DNA of 64,000 bases from Propioniciclava coleopterorum (GTDB lineage Bacteria; Actinomycetota; Actinomycetes; Propionibacteriales; Propionibacteriaceae). Below, in pieces: positions 11,678 to 20,204 of the stretch. The stretch spans positions 1,108,722 through 1,172,721 of the forward strand of contig NZ_CP049865.1 of NCBI RefSeq assembly GCF_011393335.1. The letters are read 5' to 3'. Positions within the stretch are counted from its first letter, which is position 1. The number at the start of each line of letters is the position of its first letter. The position numbers and the translations under genes were made by a program. The notes beneath the pieces were generated by a model. That model saw nothing but the letters and a program-made list of their open reading frames with translations, was not told the DNA's origin and did not search any database.

Positions 11678-11725
11678 CGCCCACCTCCTGACGTGTCGGT
11701 AGCCGGGTCGAAGAACCGTGTCGGC

Positions 11726-11754
11726 ATTACAGAATGCTAAACGTCGGACGGCAA
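11726..11754 (-). promoter_or_regulatory. Putative whiB promoter
   Basis: On the minus strand TTGCCG (11749-11754) is separated by 17 bases from TGTAAT (11726-11731). The -10 box is embedded in a small inverted repeat GCATT-ACAG-AATGC (11724-11737), a possible operator. The predicted 5' leader is about 40 bases. Confidence 0.5.
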
Positions 11755-11932
11755 CTTTGCCAACGAGGGTTGCATGGTGGTGCAGCCTGTACGCTCCGCG
11801 CGCGAACGGGTATCGTGGTGCGGTTGCCCGCTACCGCCCGCGCCCGCTCGCCGCGGCCGGAGGAGCGCCGGCTCGACCCGGACGGCGTCCAGCACCCGGG
11901 ATTTCTCAGGTGCGTCCCGTACTCTGGGTGAT

Positions 11933-14329
11933 ATGCGTGCACCAACCATGGGTCGCAGGCTGTATTCGGCCTTGTTGTTCGTCGCCGTGAGCGTTCTCGG
12001 CGGCGTCCTCGTCGCAGGCTTGGCCGTTCCGACGGCCAGCGTCGCGGCGGAGTTGTCCAAGGCCGGGGCGACCGCGATCCAAGCCATCCCCAAGGAAGTC
12101 GAGACGCCGCCCCCCGCCGAGGGGTCGAAGGTGCTCATGCAGGGCGGAGAGGTCCTGACGAACTTCTACGACGAGAACCGCGTCTACGTCCCGCTGTCGG
12201 AGATCTCCTCCAACATGCGGCTGGCGCAGATCTCTGTCGAGGACCGCCGGTTCTACGAGCACGGCGCCGTCGACCTGCGCGGCACGCTTCGCGCGCTGGT
12301 GCAGACGTCCAGCGGCAACACCCAGGGCGGCTCGACGCTCACGCAGCAGTACGTGAAGCTCGCCCTCATCGACAAGGCCGTCGCGGACAACGACAAGGAG
12401 GCCCTCGCGGCCGCCAACGACCGCACGTTCTCGCGCAAGCTGCTGGAACTGCGGTACGCGATCGCCCTGGAGGAGCGCCTCAGCAAGGACGACATCCTCG
12501 AGCGGTACATGAACCTCTCCTACTACGGCGCCGGCGCCTACGGCGTCGAGGCTGCGGCGCGCCGCTACTTCAGCTCCACCGCGAAGGACCTGACGCTGGG
12601 CCAGTCCGCCATGCTGGCCGGCCTGGTGCGCAACCCGGCCACGACGGACCCGATCAACCACGAGAAGCTCGCCATCGAGCGCCGCAACAACGTCCTCGAC
12701 GTGATGCTGGGCCAGAAGGTCATCACGCAGCAGCAGTACGACGAGGCCCGCGCCGAGGTGTTCGACCGGTCCAAGATCACCCAGACCGCGCACGGCTGCG
12801 TGGCCTCGGAGTTCCCCCACCTGTGCTCCGTCGTGGAGAAGACGCTGCTGCAGATGGACAGCCTCGGACCCGACCGCGAGACGCGCCGCAGCCTGCTGAA
12901 CCGCGGCGGCCTGACGATCGAGACCCAGATCGATCCGCGCACGCAGCGCGCGGCCCAGGAGGCCGTGTCCAAGTACATCTACCCCAACGACCCGGTCATC
13001 GGCGTCATGGTGATGATCGAGCCCGGCACCGGCCTCATCAAGGGCATCGCCCAGAGCCGTCCCGAGATCGGCAACGGCCCCGGGCAGACCTACTGGAACT
13101 ACGGCATGGAGCCCAACCTCGGCGGCGCCGAGGGCTACAAGGGCGGCTCGACGTTCAAGATGTTCACCCTCGCGGCGGCCATCAACAAGGGCTTCCCGAC
13201 GTCCCGCAGCTACGACTCCCCCAAGGAGAAGGAGTGGAAGGGTGAGGTCTTCCGGACCTGCGACAGCGACGTGAAGGTCACCAAGCCCTGGGGCGTGACG
13301 AACGCGGGTGGGGCCGGCGAGTTCAACATGTACACCGGGGCCAAGTACTCGGTGAACAACTACTTCGTCGCGCTGGAGCAGGACGTCGGCCTGTGCGAGG
13401 TCACGCAGATGGCCGAGAAGCTGGGCCTCAAGCTCAGCGGGACGACCTTCGCCAAGGCCCAGCTGCCCTCGTTCACGCTCGGCGCCGCCGAGATCTCCCC
13501 GATCTCGCTGGCCAACGCGTACGCGACGATCGCGGCCCGCGGCAAGCGCTGCGAGCCCATCATCGTGAAGTCGGCGGTGAGCAAGGACGGCAAGAACTAC
13601 GAGGTCCCCTCGGCCAACTGCCAGCAGGTGATCCCCGAGGGCGTCGCCGACACCGTCGCCGACGTGCTGCGCGGGCCGTTCCAGGGCGGCACGGCGTCCG
13701 CGGCGAACATCCCCGGCTACAACATCGCCGGCAAGACGGGCACCGACACCGGCACCCCGACGATCTGGACGGTCGGCATGACCCCGCAGCTCGCGGGCGC
13801 CGCCATGATCACCGTCGACGGCAAGGCCGACCGGTACAAGAACCTGCGCCCCGAGAAGCGCAGCCTCACGGGCGCCATGATCCGCAACAACACCTACCGG
13901 CTGCGCGGCAGCTCGGGCGGCGAGGCGGGCGCCGGCATCTGGAAGCCGGCCATGACGGTCGCGCTGCAGGGCCTGGAGCGGGGCAACTTCGTCAAGCCGG
14001 GCGCCGAGCGCGCCACGGGCGAGACGGTGGACGTCCCGAGTTGCTCGGGCAAGAGCCTCAACGACTGCCGCCGCATCCTGCAGGAGGCCGGCTTCGGCAC
14101 CTCGATCGTGAAGGTCGAGAACGGAAAGAAGGCCGGGACGTTCCTGGGCATCTCGCCGCGGTCGAAGGCGCCCAAGTTCAGCTCCATCCGACTCCTGGTG
14201 TCCTCGGGGCCGAAGCCCAAGCCGTCGACCCCGCCGGCCGCCGACCAGGGGCAGCCCGCGCCGCCGCCCGCCAGCCAGCCGGCCATCCAGCCGCCGCCCG
14301 AGGGTGGCGGAGGTGACGGCAACCGGTGA
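11933..14329 (+). CDS. ponA2: Bifunctional class A penicillin-binding protein (PonA2-like) with PASTA domain
   Basis: The product is about 798 aa and polymerises and crosslinks peptidoglycan. It has an N-terminal membrane anchor. The GT51 transglycosylase domain carries the EDRRFYEH and GGSTLTQQYVK motifs. The transpeptidase domain carries GSTFK (SxxK), SVN (SxN) and KTGT (KTG). One C-terminal PASTA-like domain (VDVPSCSGKSLNDCRRIL) is followed by a proline-rich tail. I chose the ATG at 11933 with weak GGGTGA upstream; ATG 11948 is an alternative. The stop overlaps the downstream phosphoesterase start (GTGA). The symbol rests on domain order and neighbours. Confidence 0.92.
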   Translation: MRAPTMGRRLYSALLFVAVSVLGGVLVAGLAVPTASVAAELSKAGATAIQAIPKEVETPPPAEGSKVLMQGGEVLTNFYDENRVYVPLSEISSNMRLAQISVEDRRFYEHGAVDLRGTLRALVQTSSGNTQGGSTLTQQYVKLALIDKAVADNDKEALAAANDRTFSRKLLELRYAIALEERLSKDDILERYMNLSYYGAGAYGVEAAARRYFSSTAKDLTLGQSAMLAGLVRNPATTDPINHEKLAIERRNNVLDVMLGQKVITQQQYDEARAEVFDRSKITQTAHGCVASEFPHLCSVVEKTLLQMDSLGPDRETRRSLLNRGGLTIETQIDPRTQRAAQEAVSKYIYPNDPVIGVMVMIEPGTGLIKGIAQSRPEIGNGPGQTYWNYGMEPNLGGAEGYKGGSTFKMFTLAAAINKGFPTSRSYDSPKEKEWKGEVFRTCDSDVKVTKPWGVTNAGGAGEFNMYTGAKYSVNNYFVALEQDVGLCEVTQMAEKLGLKLSGTTFAKAQLPSFTLGAAEISPISLANAYATIAARGKRCEPIIVKSAVSKDGKNYEVPSANCQQVIPEGVADTVADVLRGPFQGGTASAANIPGYNIAGKTGTDTGTPTIWTVGMTPQLAGAAMITVDGKADRYKNLRPEKRSLTGAMIRNNTYRLRGSSGGEAGAGIWKPAMTVALQGLERGNFVKPGAERATGETVDVPSCSGKSLNDCRRILQEAGFGTSIVKVENGKKAGTFLGISPRSKAPKFSSIRLLVSSGPKPKPSTPPAADQGQPAPPPASQPAIQPPPEGGGGDGNR

Positions 14330-15264
14330 GGTCGCGCGCAGGCCCGCGGGCGCTCGGCGCGCTCGCAGCGGTCGGGGCCGCCTGTTTCACCTACGGCGTC
14401 GCCGTCGAGCGGACGGCGTTCCGCGTCCGCCGGGTGACCGCGCCGGTGCTGCCGGCGGGGGCGCGCCCGGTCCGGGTGCTGCACATCTCCGACATCCACC
14501 TGCTGCCCCGCCAGGGACGCAAGCGTGACTTCCTGCGCGGCCTGGCCGGGCTCGAGCCCGACCTCGTCGTCACCACCGGCGACAACATCAGCTCGGTGGA
14601 CGCCGTGCCGGCGCTGCTGGAGTCGCTGGGGCGCCTGCGCGACGTCCCGGGCGTGTTCGTGTTCGGCTCGAACGACTTCGAGGTCCCCCGCTTCAAGCTC
14701 CCGCTGCGCTACCTGCTCGGCCACTCGGGCTCGACCCGTGACGGCGACGGCGCCGGGGGCGTCCAGCGCCGGGCCGAGCACCGCCCACTGCCCACCGGCG
14801 ACCTGCGCGCCGGCCTGGAGGAGTCCGGCTGGGTGTATCTCGACGAGCGGACCGCGACCCTCGAGGTCGCCGGACAGACGCTGCACTTCCGCGGCACCGG
14901 GGACGCCCATCACGACCGCGACGACTACGCAGCGGTCGCCGGGCCCGCCGCGTCCGATGGGCTGGAGATCGGCGTCACGCACGCCCCCTACACCCGGCTG
15001 CTGGACGCGATGACCGCCGACGGCGTCGGCCTGATCCTCGCCGGGCACACGCACGGCGGCCAGGTCTGCGTCCCGGGACACGGGGCGCTGGTCACCAACT
15101 GCGATCTGCCGTCGGAGAAGGTCGCGGGTCTGTTCCCGCATGAGGCGTCCGGCCGTCGGAGCCTGGTGCATGTCTCGGCCGGGCTGGGGATGTCGCCGTT
15201 CGCGCCCTACCGGTTCGCCTGCCCGCCCGAGGTGACGCTGCTCACCCTGGCGCCGCGGGCCTGA
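14326..15264 (+). CDS. Calcineurin-like metallophosphoesterase, membrane-anchored
   Basis: The 312-aa protein has an N-terminal hydrophobic segment, then the dinuclear-metal motifs HISDIHLL, TGDN, a GSND in place of the usual GNHE/D, and AGHTHGGQ. The Ser substitution in the third motif is normal in part of this family. The translation start is coupled to ponA2 (GTGA overlap). The same ponA2-metallophosphoesterase pair occurs in mycobacteria, suggesting a cell-envelope role. The substrate is unknown. Confidence 0.85.
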   Translation: MRSRAGPRALGALAAVGAACFTYGVAVERTAFRVRRVTAPVLPAGARPVRVLHISDIHLLPRQGRKRDFLRGLAGLEPDLVVTTGDNISSVDAVPALLESLGRLRDVPGVFVFGSNDFEVPRFKLPLRYLLGHSGSTRDGDGAGGVQRRAEHRPLPTGDLRAGLEESGWVYLDERTATLEVAGQTLHFRGTGDAHHDRDDYAAVAGPAASDGLEIGVTHAPYTRLLDAMTADGVGLILAGHTHGGQVCVPGHGALVTNCDLPSEKVAGLFPHEASGRRSLVHVSAGLGMSPFAPYRFACPPEVTLLTLAPRA

Positions 15265-15677
15265 GCGGCCGCGTTCGTCGGCTCACCCCGAGGCATCAGC
15301 CGAAAATCAGTTTTCGCGCAGTCACCGCCGCGCAGCGCCGCATCACCCCTTGTCGGCATCCTGCGCGAGGGCGCGACTGCGCGATCCTTGATTTTTCGTC
15401 CGGGCACTGGCCCTCGCCCCCCACCCGGGCACGGGCCCTTGCCTCTGCGCCCGGGCCTCGGAGCTGCCCCGCGGTGGCACCCCTCGTCGGCGACGCACCC
15501 GCCGCGAACCCTCCCCCAGCGCGGCCCCGAATCCGCTGCCGCCGGACACGCGGAGGCCGGAATCCTCCGTCGGGCAGCCCCGTGTCGCGCCCTCGGGCGA
15601 CGGCGTTCCCGCGGGACAACGCCGATGTGAGAATCCCTCCGGGGTGGGATATGCTGTCCTACGGCTCTTGAGCCAAT
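15265..15677. other. Gene-free interval between phosphoesterase and tRNA-Pro
   Basis: These 413 bases hold a 98-bp imperfect palindrome (15301-15398) and GC-rich sequence in which I see no convincing gene. A possible 107-aa minus-strand reading frame is arginine/glycine-rich and has no ribosome site. A TATGCT -10-like box about 25 bases before the tRNA may be its promoter. Confidence 0.5.
15301..15398. repeat. 98-bp imperfect palindrome (type 2)
   Basis: The left arm CGAAAATCAGTTTTCGCGCA (from 15301) continues GTC, and the right arm (15375-15398) is GACTGCGCGATCCTTGATTT continuing TTCG. The arms match as inverted repeats over about 24 bases, with mismatches in the middle. Its AT-containing ends are unlike the surrounding GC-rich DNA. 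The size matches the type 1 palindromes elsewhere in the window but the arm sequence is different. Confidence 0.6.
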
Positions 15678-15754
<77 letters not shown>

Positions 15755-15758
15755 TCGA

Positions 15759-15789
15759 AAGGCCGATCCGCATGATGCGGATCGGCCTT
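15759..15789 (+). terminator. Rho-independent terminator after tRNA-Pro
   Basis: AAGGCCGATCCGCAT and ATGCGGATCGGCCTT form a near-perfect 14-15 bp stem with a tiny loop, ending in TTCGTCG. It lies directly after the tRNA. Confidence 0.8.
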
Positions 15790-15865
15790 CGTCGTGCTGT
15801 ACGCCAGCCCTTCCCCGTTGCCGGGTCGCTTCGGCCTACGGTTCTGGCGTTCCGACGCGCATTTC

Positions 15866-16420
15866 CTAGGACGCGCCGCCCCAGAGCAGGCCGGCGGCCA
15901 GGTTCACCGCGGCGTGGACGGCCGCGCCGGGGACGAAGCTTTCGGCCCGGTGGCGCAGCCAACCCAGCAGCAGGCCGGTGACGAACTGGGCGGGCAGCAG
16001 CGGCCACACGCGGGCGTCCACTGCGAGGAGGGCCAGGTGCGGCAGCAGGAAGATCGCCGCCTGGGCGAGGTTGCCCCACACCACCCCGAGCCGTCGCATC
16101 AGGACGCCCCCCAGCAGCCCGCGGAAGAACACCTCCTCGCCCACGGCGCGCAGGATCACCGCGGCCACCGCCGCCGCCGAGGTCGCGACGCCCACAGTCA
16201 CGCCCGGCTGGGTCCACACCGACGCCGGGATCAGCAGGGACGCGCCCCAGCTCAGCCCGAGGGTGACCGCCAGGATGCCGAGCGCCCAGAGCCACGCGCG
16301 CGGTGAGCCCCACGCCACGCCCAGCCGATCCAGGGCTGCGCGCATCGAGCCGTCGGGCCGGCGGGCCTGCACGAAGACGTAGATCAGGGCGGGAAGGCAC
16401 CAGAGCAGGAACTCCGTCAT
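15866..16420 (-). CDS. CPBP family intramembrane glutamic endopeptidase
   Basis: This is a 184-aa polytopic membrane protein. It has the CPBP/Abi motif EEVFFRG (GEEVFFRGLLGG at about residue 94) and a later histidine in LLPHLALLA that helps form the active site. Family members are Rce1-like membrane proteases or bacteriocin self-immunity proteins; no bacteriocin gene is visible nearby. It is transcribed convergently to tRNA-Pro and divergently from the dehydrogenase. Confidence 0.85.
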   Translation of the reverse strand: MTEFLLWCLPALIYVFVQARRPDGSMRAALDRLGVAWGSPRAWLWALGILAVTLGLSWGASLLIPASVWTQPGVTVGVATSAAAVAAVILRAVGEEVFFRGLLGGVLMRRLGVVWGNLAQAAIFLLPHLALLAVDARVWPLLPAQFVTGLLLGWLRHRAESFVPGAAVHAAVNLAAGLLWGGAS

Positions 16421-16515
16421 GGGACCAACCTAGCCATCGGCCGGGCTTCGCCATCGTCGCAGGAGGCGCACCGCAGGCGCGGCACGGGTGGCGCGGCGGC
16501 GTCCGGGGTGGTGCG

Positions 16516-17538
16516 ATGGGTGCCATGCATGGAGCAGTCATTCACGGGGCCGGCGACGTCCGCTACGAGGACCTCCCCGACCCGACGCTGGAGCACCCCA
16601 CCGACGCCATCATCCGCACCGTCGCCGCCTGCGTGTGCGGCTCCGACCTGTGGCGCTACCGCGGCACCAACCCGGTTCCGCGGCCGACCCCGATCGGCCA
16701 CGAGTACTGCGGAGTCGTGGAGGAGGTCGGCGCCGAGGTGACGGACGTGAAGGTCGGCGACTTCGTGGTGGGCGGCTTCAACATCTCCGACAACACCTGC
16801 GCCCTGTGCCGCCGCGGCGCGACCGCCAACTGCCTGCACAAGCAGCCCTACGCGGGCGCCCAGGCCGAACTCCTCCGGATCCCGCAGGCCGACGGCACGC
16901 TCGTGGCGGTGCCGGGGCGTCCCGACGACGCGCTGATCCCGAGCATCCTCGCGCTGTCGGACGTCATGTGCACCGGCTGGCACGCCGCCGTCGTGGCGGG
17001 CGTCGGGCCGGGCACGACCGTCGCGGTGGTCGGCGACGGCGCGGTGGGGCTGTGCGCCGTGCTCGCCGCCGCCCAGCTGGGCGCCACGACCATCATCGCG
17101 ATGAGCCGGCACGCCGACCGCCAGGCGCTCGCCCGCGAGTTCGGGGCCAGCCACATCGTCGTCGAGCGCGGCGAGGCGGGCGCCGAAGCCGTCCGGGCAC
17201 TCACCGAGGGCATCGGCGCCGACTGCGTGCTGGAGTGCGTTGGCACGCACGACGCCCGGACGCAGGCGATCGCGTGCGTCCGGGACGGCGGGAACGTCGG
17301 GCTGGTCGGGCTGCCGCACGGCGACCTCCCCATGGAGGACCTGTTCTGGCGCAACGTGGGCGTGAAGGGCGGGCCGGCCAACTGCCGCGCCTACCTGCCG
17401 CACCTGCTCGACCTCGTCCTGCGCGGGGTGATCGAACCCGGACGCGTGTTCGACCTCGAACTGCCGCTCAGCGAGGTCGGCGAGGCCTACGCCGCCATGG
17501 ACGAACGCCGCGCGATCAAGGCGCTGCTGCGTCCCTGA
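16516..17538 (+). CDS. Zinc-dependent medium-chain alcohol dehydrogenase
   Basis: The 340-aa protein has the MDR fold: catalytic zinc ligands in CVCGSDLWRY and IGHEYCG, a cysteine cluster (CALCRRGATANC) for a structural zinc, and the Rossmann motif VGDGAVGLCA. The nearest types act on short-chain alcohols or sugar alcohols with NAD(P); the substrate cannot be fixed. The start is ATG 16516 or ATG 16525. No operon partner is evident. Confidence 0.85.
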   Translation: MGAMHGAVIHGAGDVRYEDLPDPTLEHPTDAIIRTVAACVCGSDLWRYRGTNPVPRPTPIGHEYCGVVEEVGAEVTDVKVGDFVVGGFNISDNTCALCRRGATANCLHKQPYAGAQAELLRIPQADGTLVAVPGRPDDALIPSILALSDVMCTGWHAAVVAGVGPGTTVAVVGDGAVGLCAVLAAAQLGATTIIAMSRHADRQALAREFGASHIVVERGEAGAEAVRALTEGIGADCVLECVGTHDARTQAIACVRDGGNVGLVGLPHGDLPMEDLFWRNVGVKGGPANCRAYLPHLLDLVLRGVIEPGRVFDLELPLSEVGEAYAAMDERRAIKALLRP

Positions 17539-17707
17539 GCCCGGGACGCGGCGCGTCTCCCCGGCCGACGGACTTGTTGCGTCCTGGGCGGGCACATGAT
17601 GGCGCCGGGCTGGCAGCGCATCGCGGACCGCGGGGTCGGTCCGCGGACGCAGCCGCGCAAGCCCCCGGGGCGACGCGCGCGGCGCCGCCCGTTCCTAGAC
17701 TGACGGG

Positions 17708-18501
17708 GTGAGACGCCTCCTGCCCGCGTTGGTCGCCGTCGCGTTGGCGCTCGGCGGCTGCCAGGCCGCCGACCGGACGCCGCCGGCGGTGGTCGGGCTC
17801 GATCTCGACCCCGTCGCGCGGACGTCGCCGGCGACGGTCACGGGGCCGCTGTCCGGGCTCACGATCGTGGTGGATCCCGGTCACGCGGGGGTCTACGACA
17901 AGGAGCGCAGCGGCGAACTGATCACCACCAACGGTCTGCGGGTGCCGTGCTACACCTCCGGGGCGACCGCCCCCGACGGCACCGGCGAGCACTCCCTGAA
18001 CTTCGATCTGGCCCGCCGGACCGCCGCCGCGCTGCGCGCGCTGGGGCCGCGACCACGTTCACCCGCGTCGACGACACGACGTTCGGCCCGTGCAACGACC
18101 GGCGGGCCACCCTGGCGAACCAGGCCCGCGCGGACGCCCTGGTCTCGCTGCACGCCGACTCCGACGCCGCGGGCAAGCGCGGGTTCCACATCATCTACGC
18201 CCCGCAGATGGCCGGGGGTCGAACGGTCGAGGAGGCGTCCAAGGGGCTGGCCGAGGCGGTCGCGAGTGGGCTTCGGGCCACCCCGATCCGGCCGGCCAAC
18301 TACAAGGGGACGCCCGAGATGCCGATCGACCCGCGGGCGAACATCGCCGCGCTCAACGGGCTGACGGCCACGCCGGGCGTGCTCGTCGAGGTGGGCAACC
18401 TCAACAACCCCGACGACTGGTCCGCGCTGCGGCAGCCCGCCACCCGGGACGCCGTGGCGACGGCGATCGCGGACGGCGTCCGAGTGGGGCTGCGCCGCTG
18501 A
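17708..18501 (+). CDS. N-acetylmuramoyl-L-alanine amidase (Amidase_3) lipoprotein, with frameshift
   Basis: When repaired, about 264 aa. A lipoprotein signal (LALGGC) is followed by an Amidase_3 domain with VVDPGHAG (first zinc His), an EHSLNF segment bearing the Glu ligand, SLHADSD (second His) and VEVGNLNN near the catalytic Glu. It cleaves the amide bond between muramic acid and the peptide stem. The frame breaks in a four-G run at 18043-18046; one extra G gives ALGAATTFTRVDD. The start is GTG. The gene ends one base before the convergent FMN reductase stop. Confidence 0.85.
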
Positions 18502-19067
18502 TCAGGCGCTGAGGCGCTGGGCCGGCACCTCGAGCCGCTCGGTCAGCGACTCCAGCGCGCCGAAGAGTTCCTGCAGGGAGGCGTCCTGTCGCGCGGTCGG
18601 GCGGAACCGGCCGTCGTGGACGTCGCTGAACAGGTTGATGTTGATCTCGTTGCGGACGCCCATCATCGAGAAGTTGGCCAGGATCTGGCGCCAGTTCTCG
18701 ATGGCGCGGACGCCGCCGACCGAGCCGTAGCCGACGACCGCGTACGGCTTGCCCTGCCACTCCGAGCCCAGGCTGTCGACGGCGTTCTTGAACGCGCCCG
18801 GGACGCCGTGGTTGTACTCGGGGAGACGAAGACGAACGCGTCGCACGCGTCGATGGCGTCGCTCCACGCCTGCACCCGCGCGTCGGCGTAGCGCTTGCGG
18901 GCCATCATCGGATGGGTGGCGGAGTCGAACAGCGGCACGTCGAACGCCTTCAGGTCGATCAGCGTGTACTCGGCGTCCCGGCCGGCCGACTGGGCCTTGA
19001 CCCACTCGCCGATCTGCAGGCCCGTGCGCCCCTCGCGAATCGATCCGACCACGATCCCGATCAACAT
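18502..19067 (-). CDS. NAD(P)H-dependent FMN reductase, with frameshift
   Basis: When repaired, about 188 aa with the flavodoxin-like fold: [13 protein letters not shown] binds FMN phosphate, then [19 protein letters not shown], the family signature, and a YGSVGG loop. It reduces flavin or quinone/azo substrates with NAD(P)H. The break is in the four-G run at 18820-18823; one extra base restores the SPEYNHG motif. An inverted repeat lies just upstream (19088-19103). Confidence 0.87.
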
Positions 19068-19087
19068 GTCTTCCCTCTCGCCAATTT

Positions 19088-19103
19088 GCTTGATGTTTCA
19101 AGC
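19088..19103 (-). promoter_or_regulatory. Putative operator of the FMN reductase gene
   Basis: GCTTGATGTTTCAAGC is a perfect inverted repeat (6-bp arms, 4-bp spacer). It overlaps the expected promoter, about 20 bases upstream of the start codon. The TTGA/TCAA arms resemble sites of MarR- or HxlR-type repressors, but no such gene is adjacent. Confidence 0.4.
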
Positions 19104-19127
19104 ATAACGTCGAGGAGCCGCACCCTC

Positions 19128-20204
19128 CTAGCCGGGTTGCACGACGGACACCGCGTCGGGGTCCGTCCGCACACGCACGGTTTCGGCGTCCAGTCGGTCG
19201 GGCACCCGCAGTTCGGCCCGCTGCCCGCTCGGCAGCCGGACGCCGACCTCCACGTAACCCCGCCGCGCGAGCTGATCCACGATGGCAAGCTCGGCGCCGG
19301 CGGCGTCCTGGAAGAGGCTCTCCGGGCCGAGCGCGACGGGGGCGGTCGCCCGCAGCGTCCCGACTCCGAGCGCCTCGGCGTCCTCGGGGGTCAGGACGAG
19401 GTCGTAGCCCAGGAACGTGGCGACCTCGACGCTGACCGGGCGGCGCCACAGCACCTCCGGGCGGTCGAACTGCAGCAGCTTCCCCGCGGCCATCACCCCG
19501 ACCCGGTCGGCCAGCGCGAACGCCTCGTCCTGGTCGTGCGTGACGTGGATCGCGGTCGTGCCGGTGGCGCGCAGCACCTCCGACAGGACGCCGACCAGCC
19601 GCTCGCGCAGCGCGCGGTCCAGCGCCGACAGCGGCTCGTCCAGCAGCATGAGCCGCGGCTCGGGCGCCAGCGAGCGGGCCAGCGCGACGCGCTGCGCCTG
19701 GCCGCCGGACAGCTCGCTGACCTGCCGTGAAGCGTACCCGGGCAGCCCGACGAGTTCGAGGAACCGCTCGACAACGCCCGCGCGCCGCGCCCGCGGCAGC
19801 TTGTGCAGGCCGTAGGCGACGTTCTTGCCGACGCTGAGGTTCGGGAACAGCGCCGGGTCCTGGAACATCAGCCCCATGTTGCGCTTGTGGGTCGGGACAC
19901 CGGCCAGGTCGGCGCCGTCCCAGGACACGCGTCCCGCGGCCAACGGTTCGAGGCCGGCGACCGCGCGCAGCAGGGAGGACTTGCCCGAGCCGGACGCCCC
20001 CAGCAACGCGACGATCTCTCCGGGCTCGACGTGCAGGCTGACGCCCGCGACCGCCGTGATCGTGCCGTCCGGCGCCACGGCATCCGTCGGCGCCTCGCGC
20101 GTCACGGGGACGGCGTCCCGGGCGGCGCGGCGGCGTCCGGGCGCGGGCTGGCCCGCCACCTGGTAGCGCACCACCGCGTCGGCGATGTCGAGTCCGTTCA
20201 CCAC
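19128..20204 (-). CDS. ABC transporter ATP-binding protein, thiamine-type
   Basis: The 358-aa ATPase has Walker [10 protein letters not shown], signature LSGGQAQR, Walker B LMLLDEP, the D loop SALD and the switch histidine in HVTHDQ. A C-terminal regulatory domain of about 110 aa follows. An unusual extra ~35 residues, rich in Arg/Ala/Pro, sit between the first strand and the Walker A region (about residues 16-50). It energises the transporter encoded upstream; its start overlaps the permease end by 7 bases. Thiamine specificity is inferred from the TPP riboswitch upstream of the operon. Confidence 0.88.
   Translation of the reverse strand: MVNGLDIADAVVRYQVAGQPAPGRRRAARDAVPVTREAPTDAVAPDGTITAVAGVSLHVEPGEIVALLGASGSGKSSLLRAVAGLEPLAAGRVSWDGADLAGVPTHKRNMGLMFQDPALFPNLSVGKNVAYGLHKLPRARRAGVVERFLELVGLPGYASRQVSELSGGQAQRVALARSLAPEPRLMLLDEPLSALDRALRERLVGVLSEVLRATGTTAIHVTHDQDEAFALADRVGVMAAGKLLQFDRPEVLWRRPVSVEVATFLGYDLVLTPEDAEALGVGTLRATAPVALGPESLFQDAAGAELAIVDQLARRGYVEVGVRLPSGQRAELRVPDRLDAETVRVRTDPDAVSVVQPG

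Noticed and set aside
15296..15619. A 107-aa minus-strand gene
   Set aside because: The protein is Arg/Gly-rich low-complexity sequence, overlaps the palindrome, and has no ribosome site.
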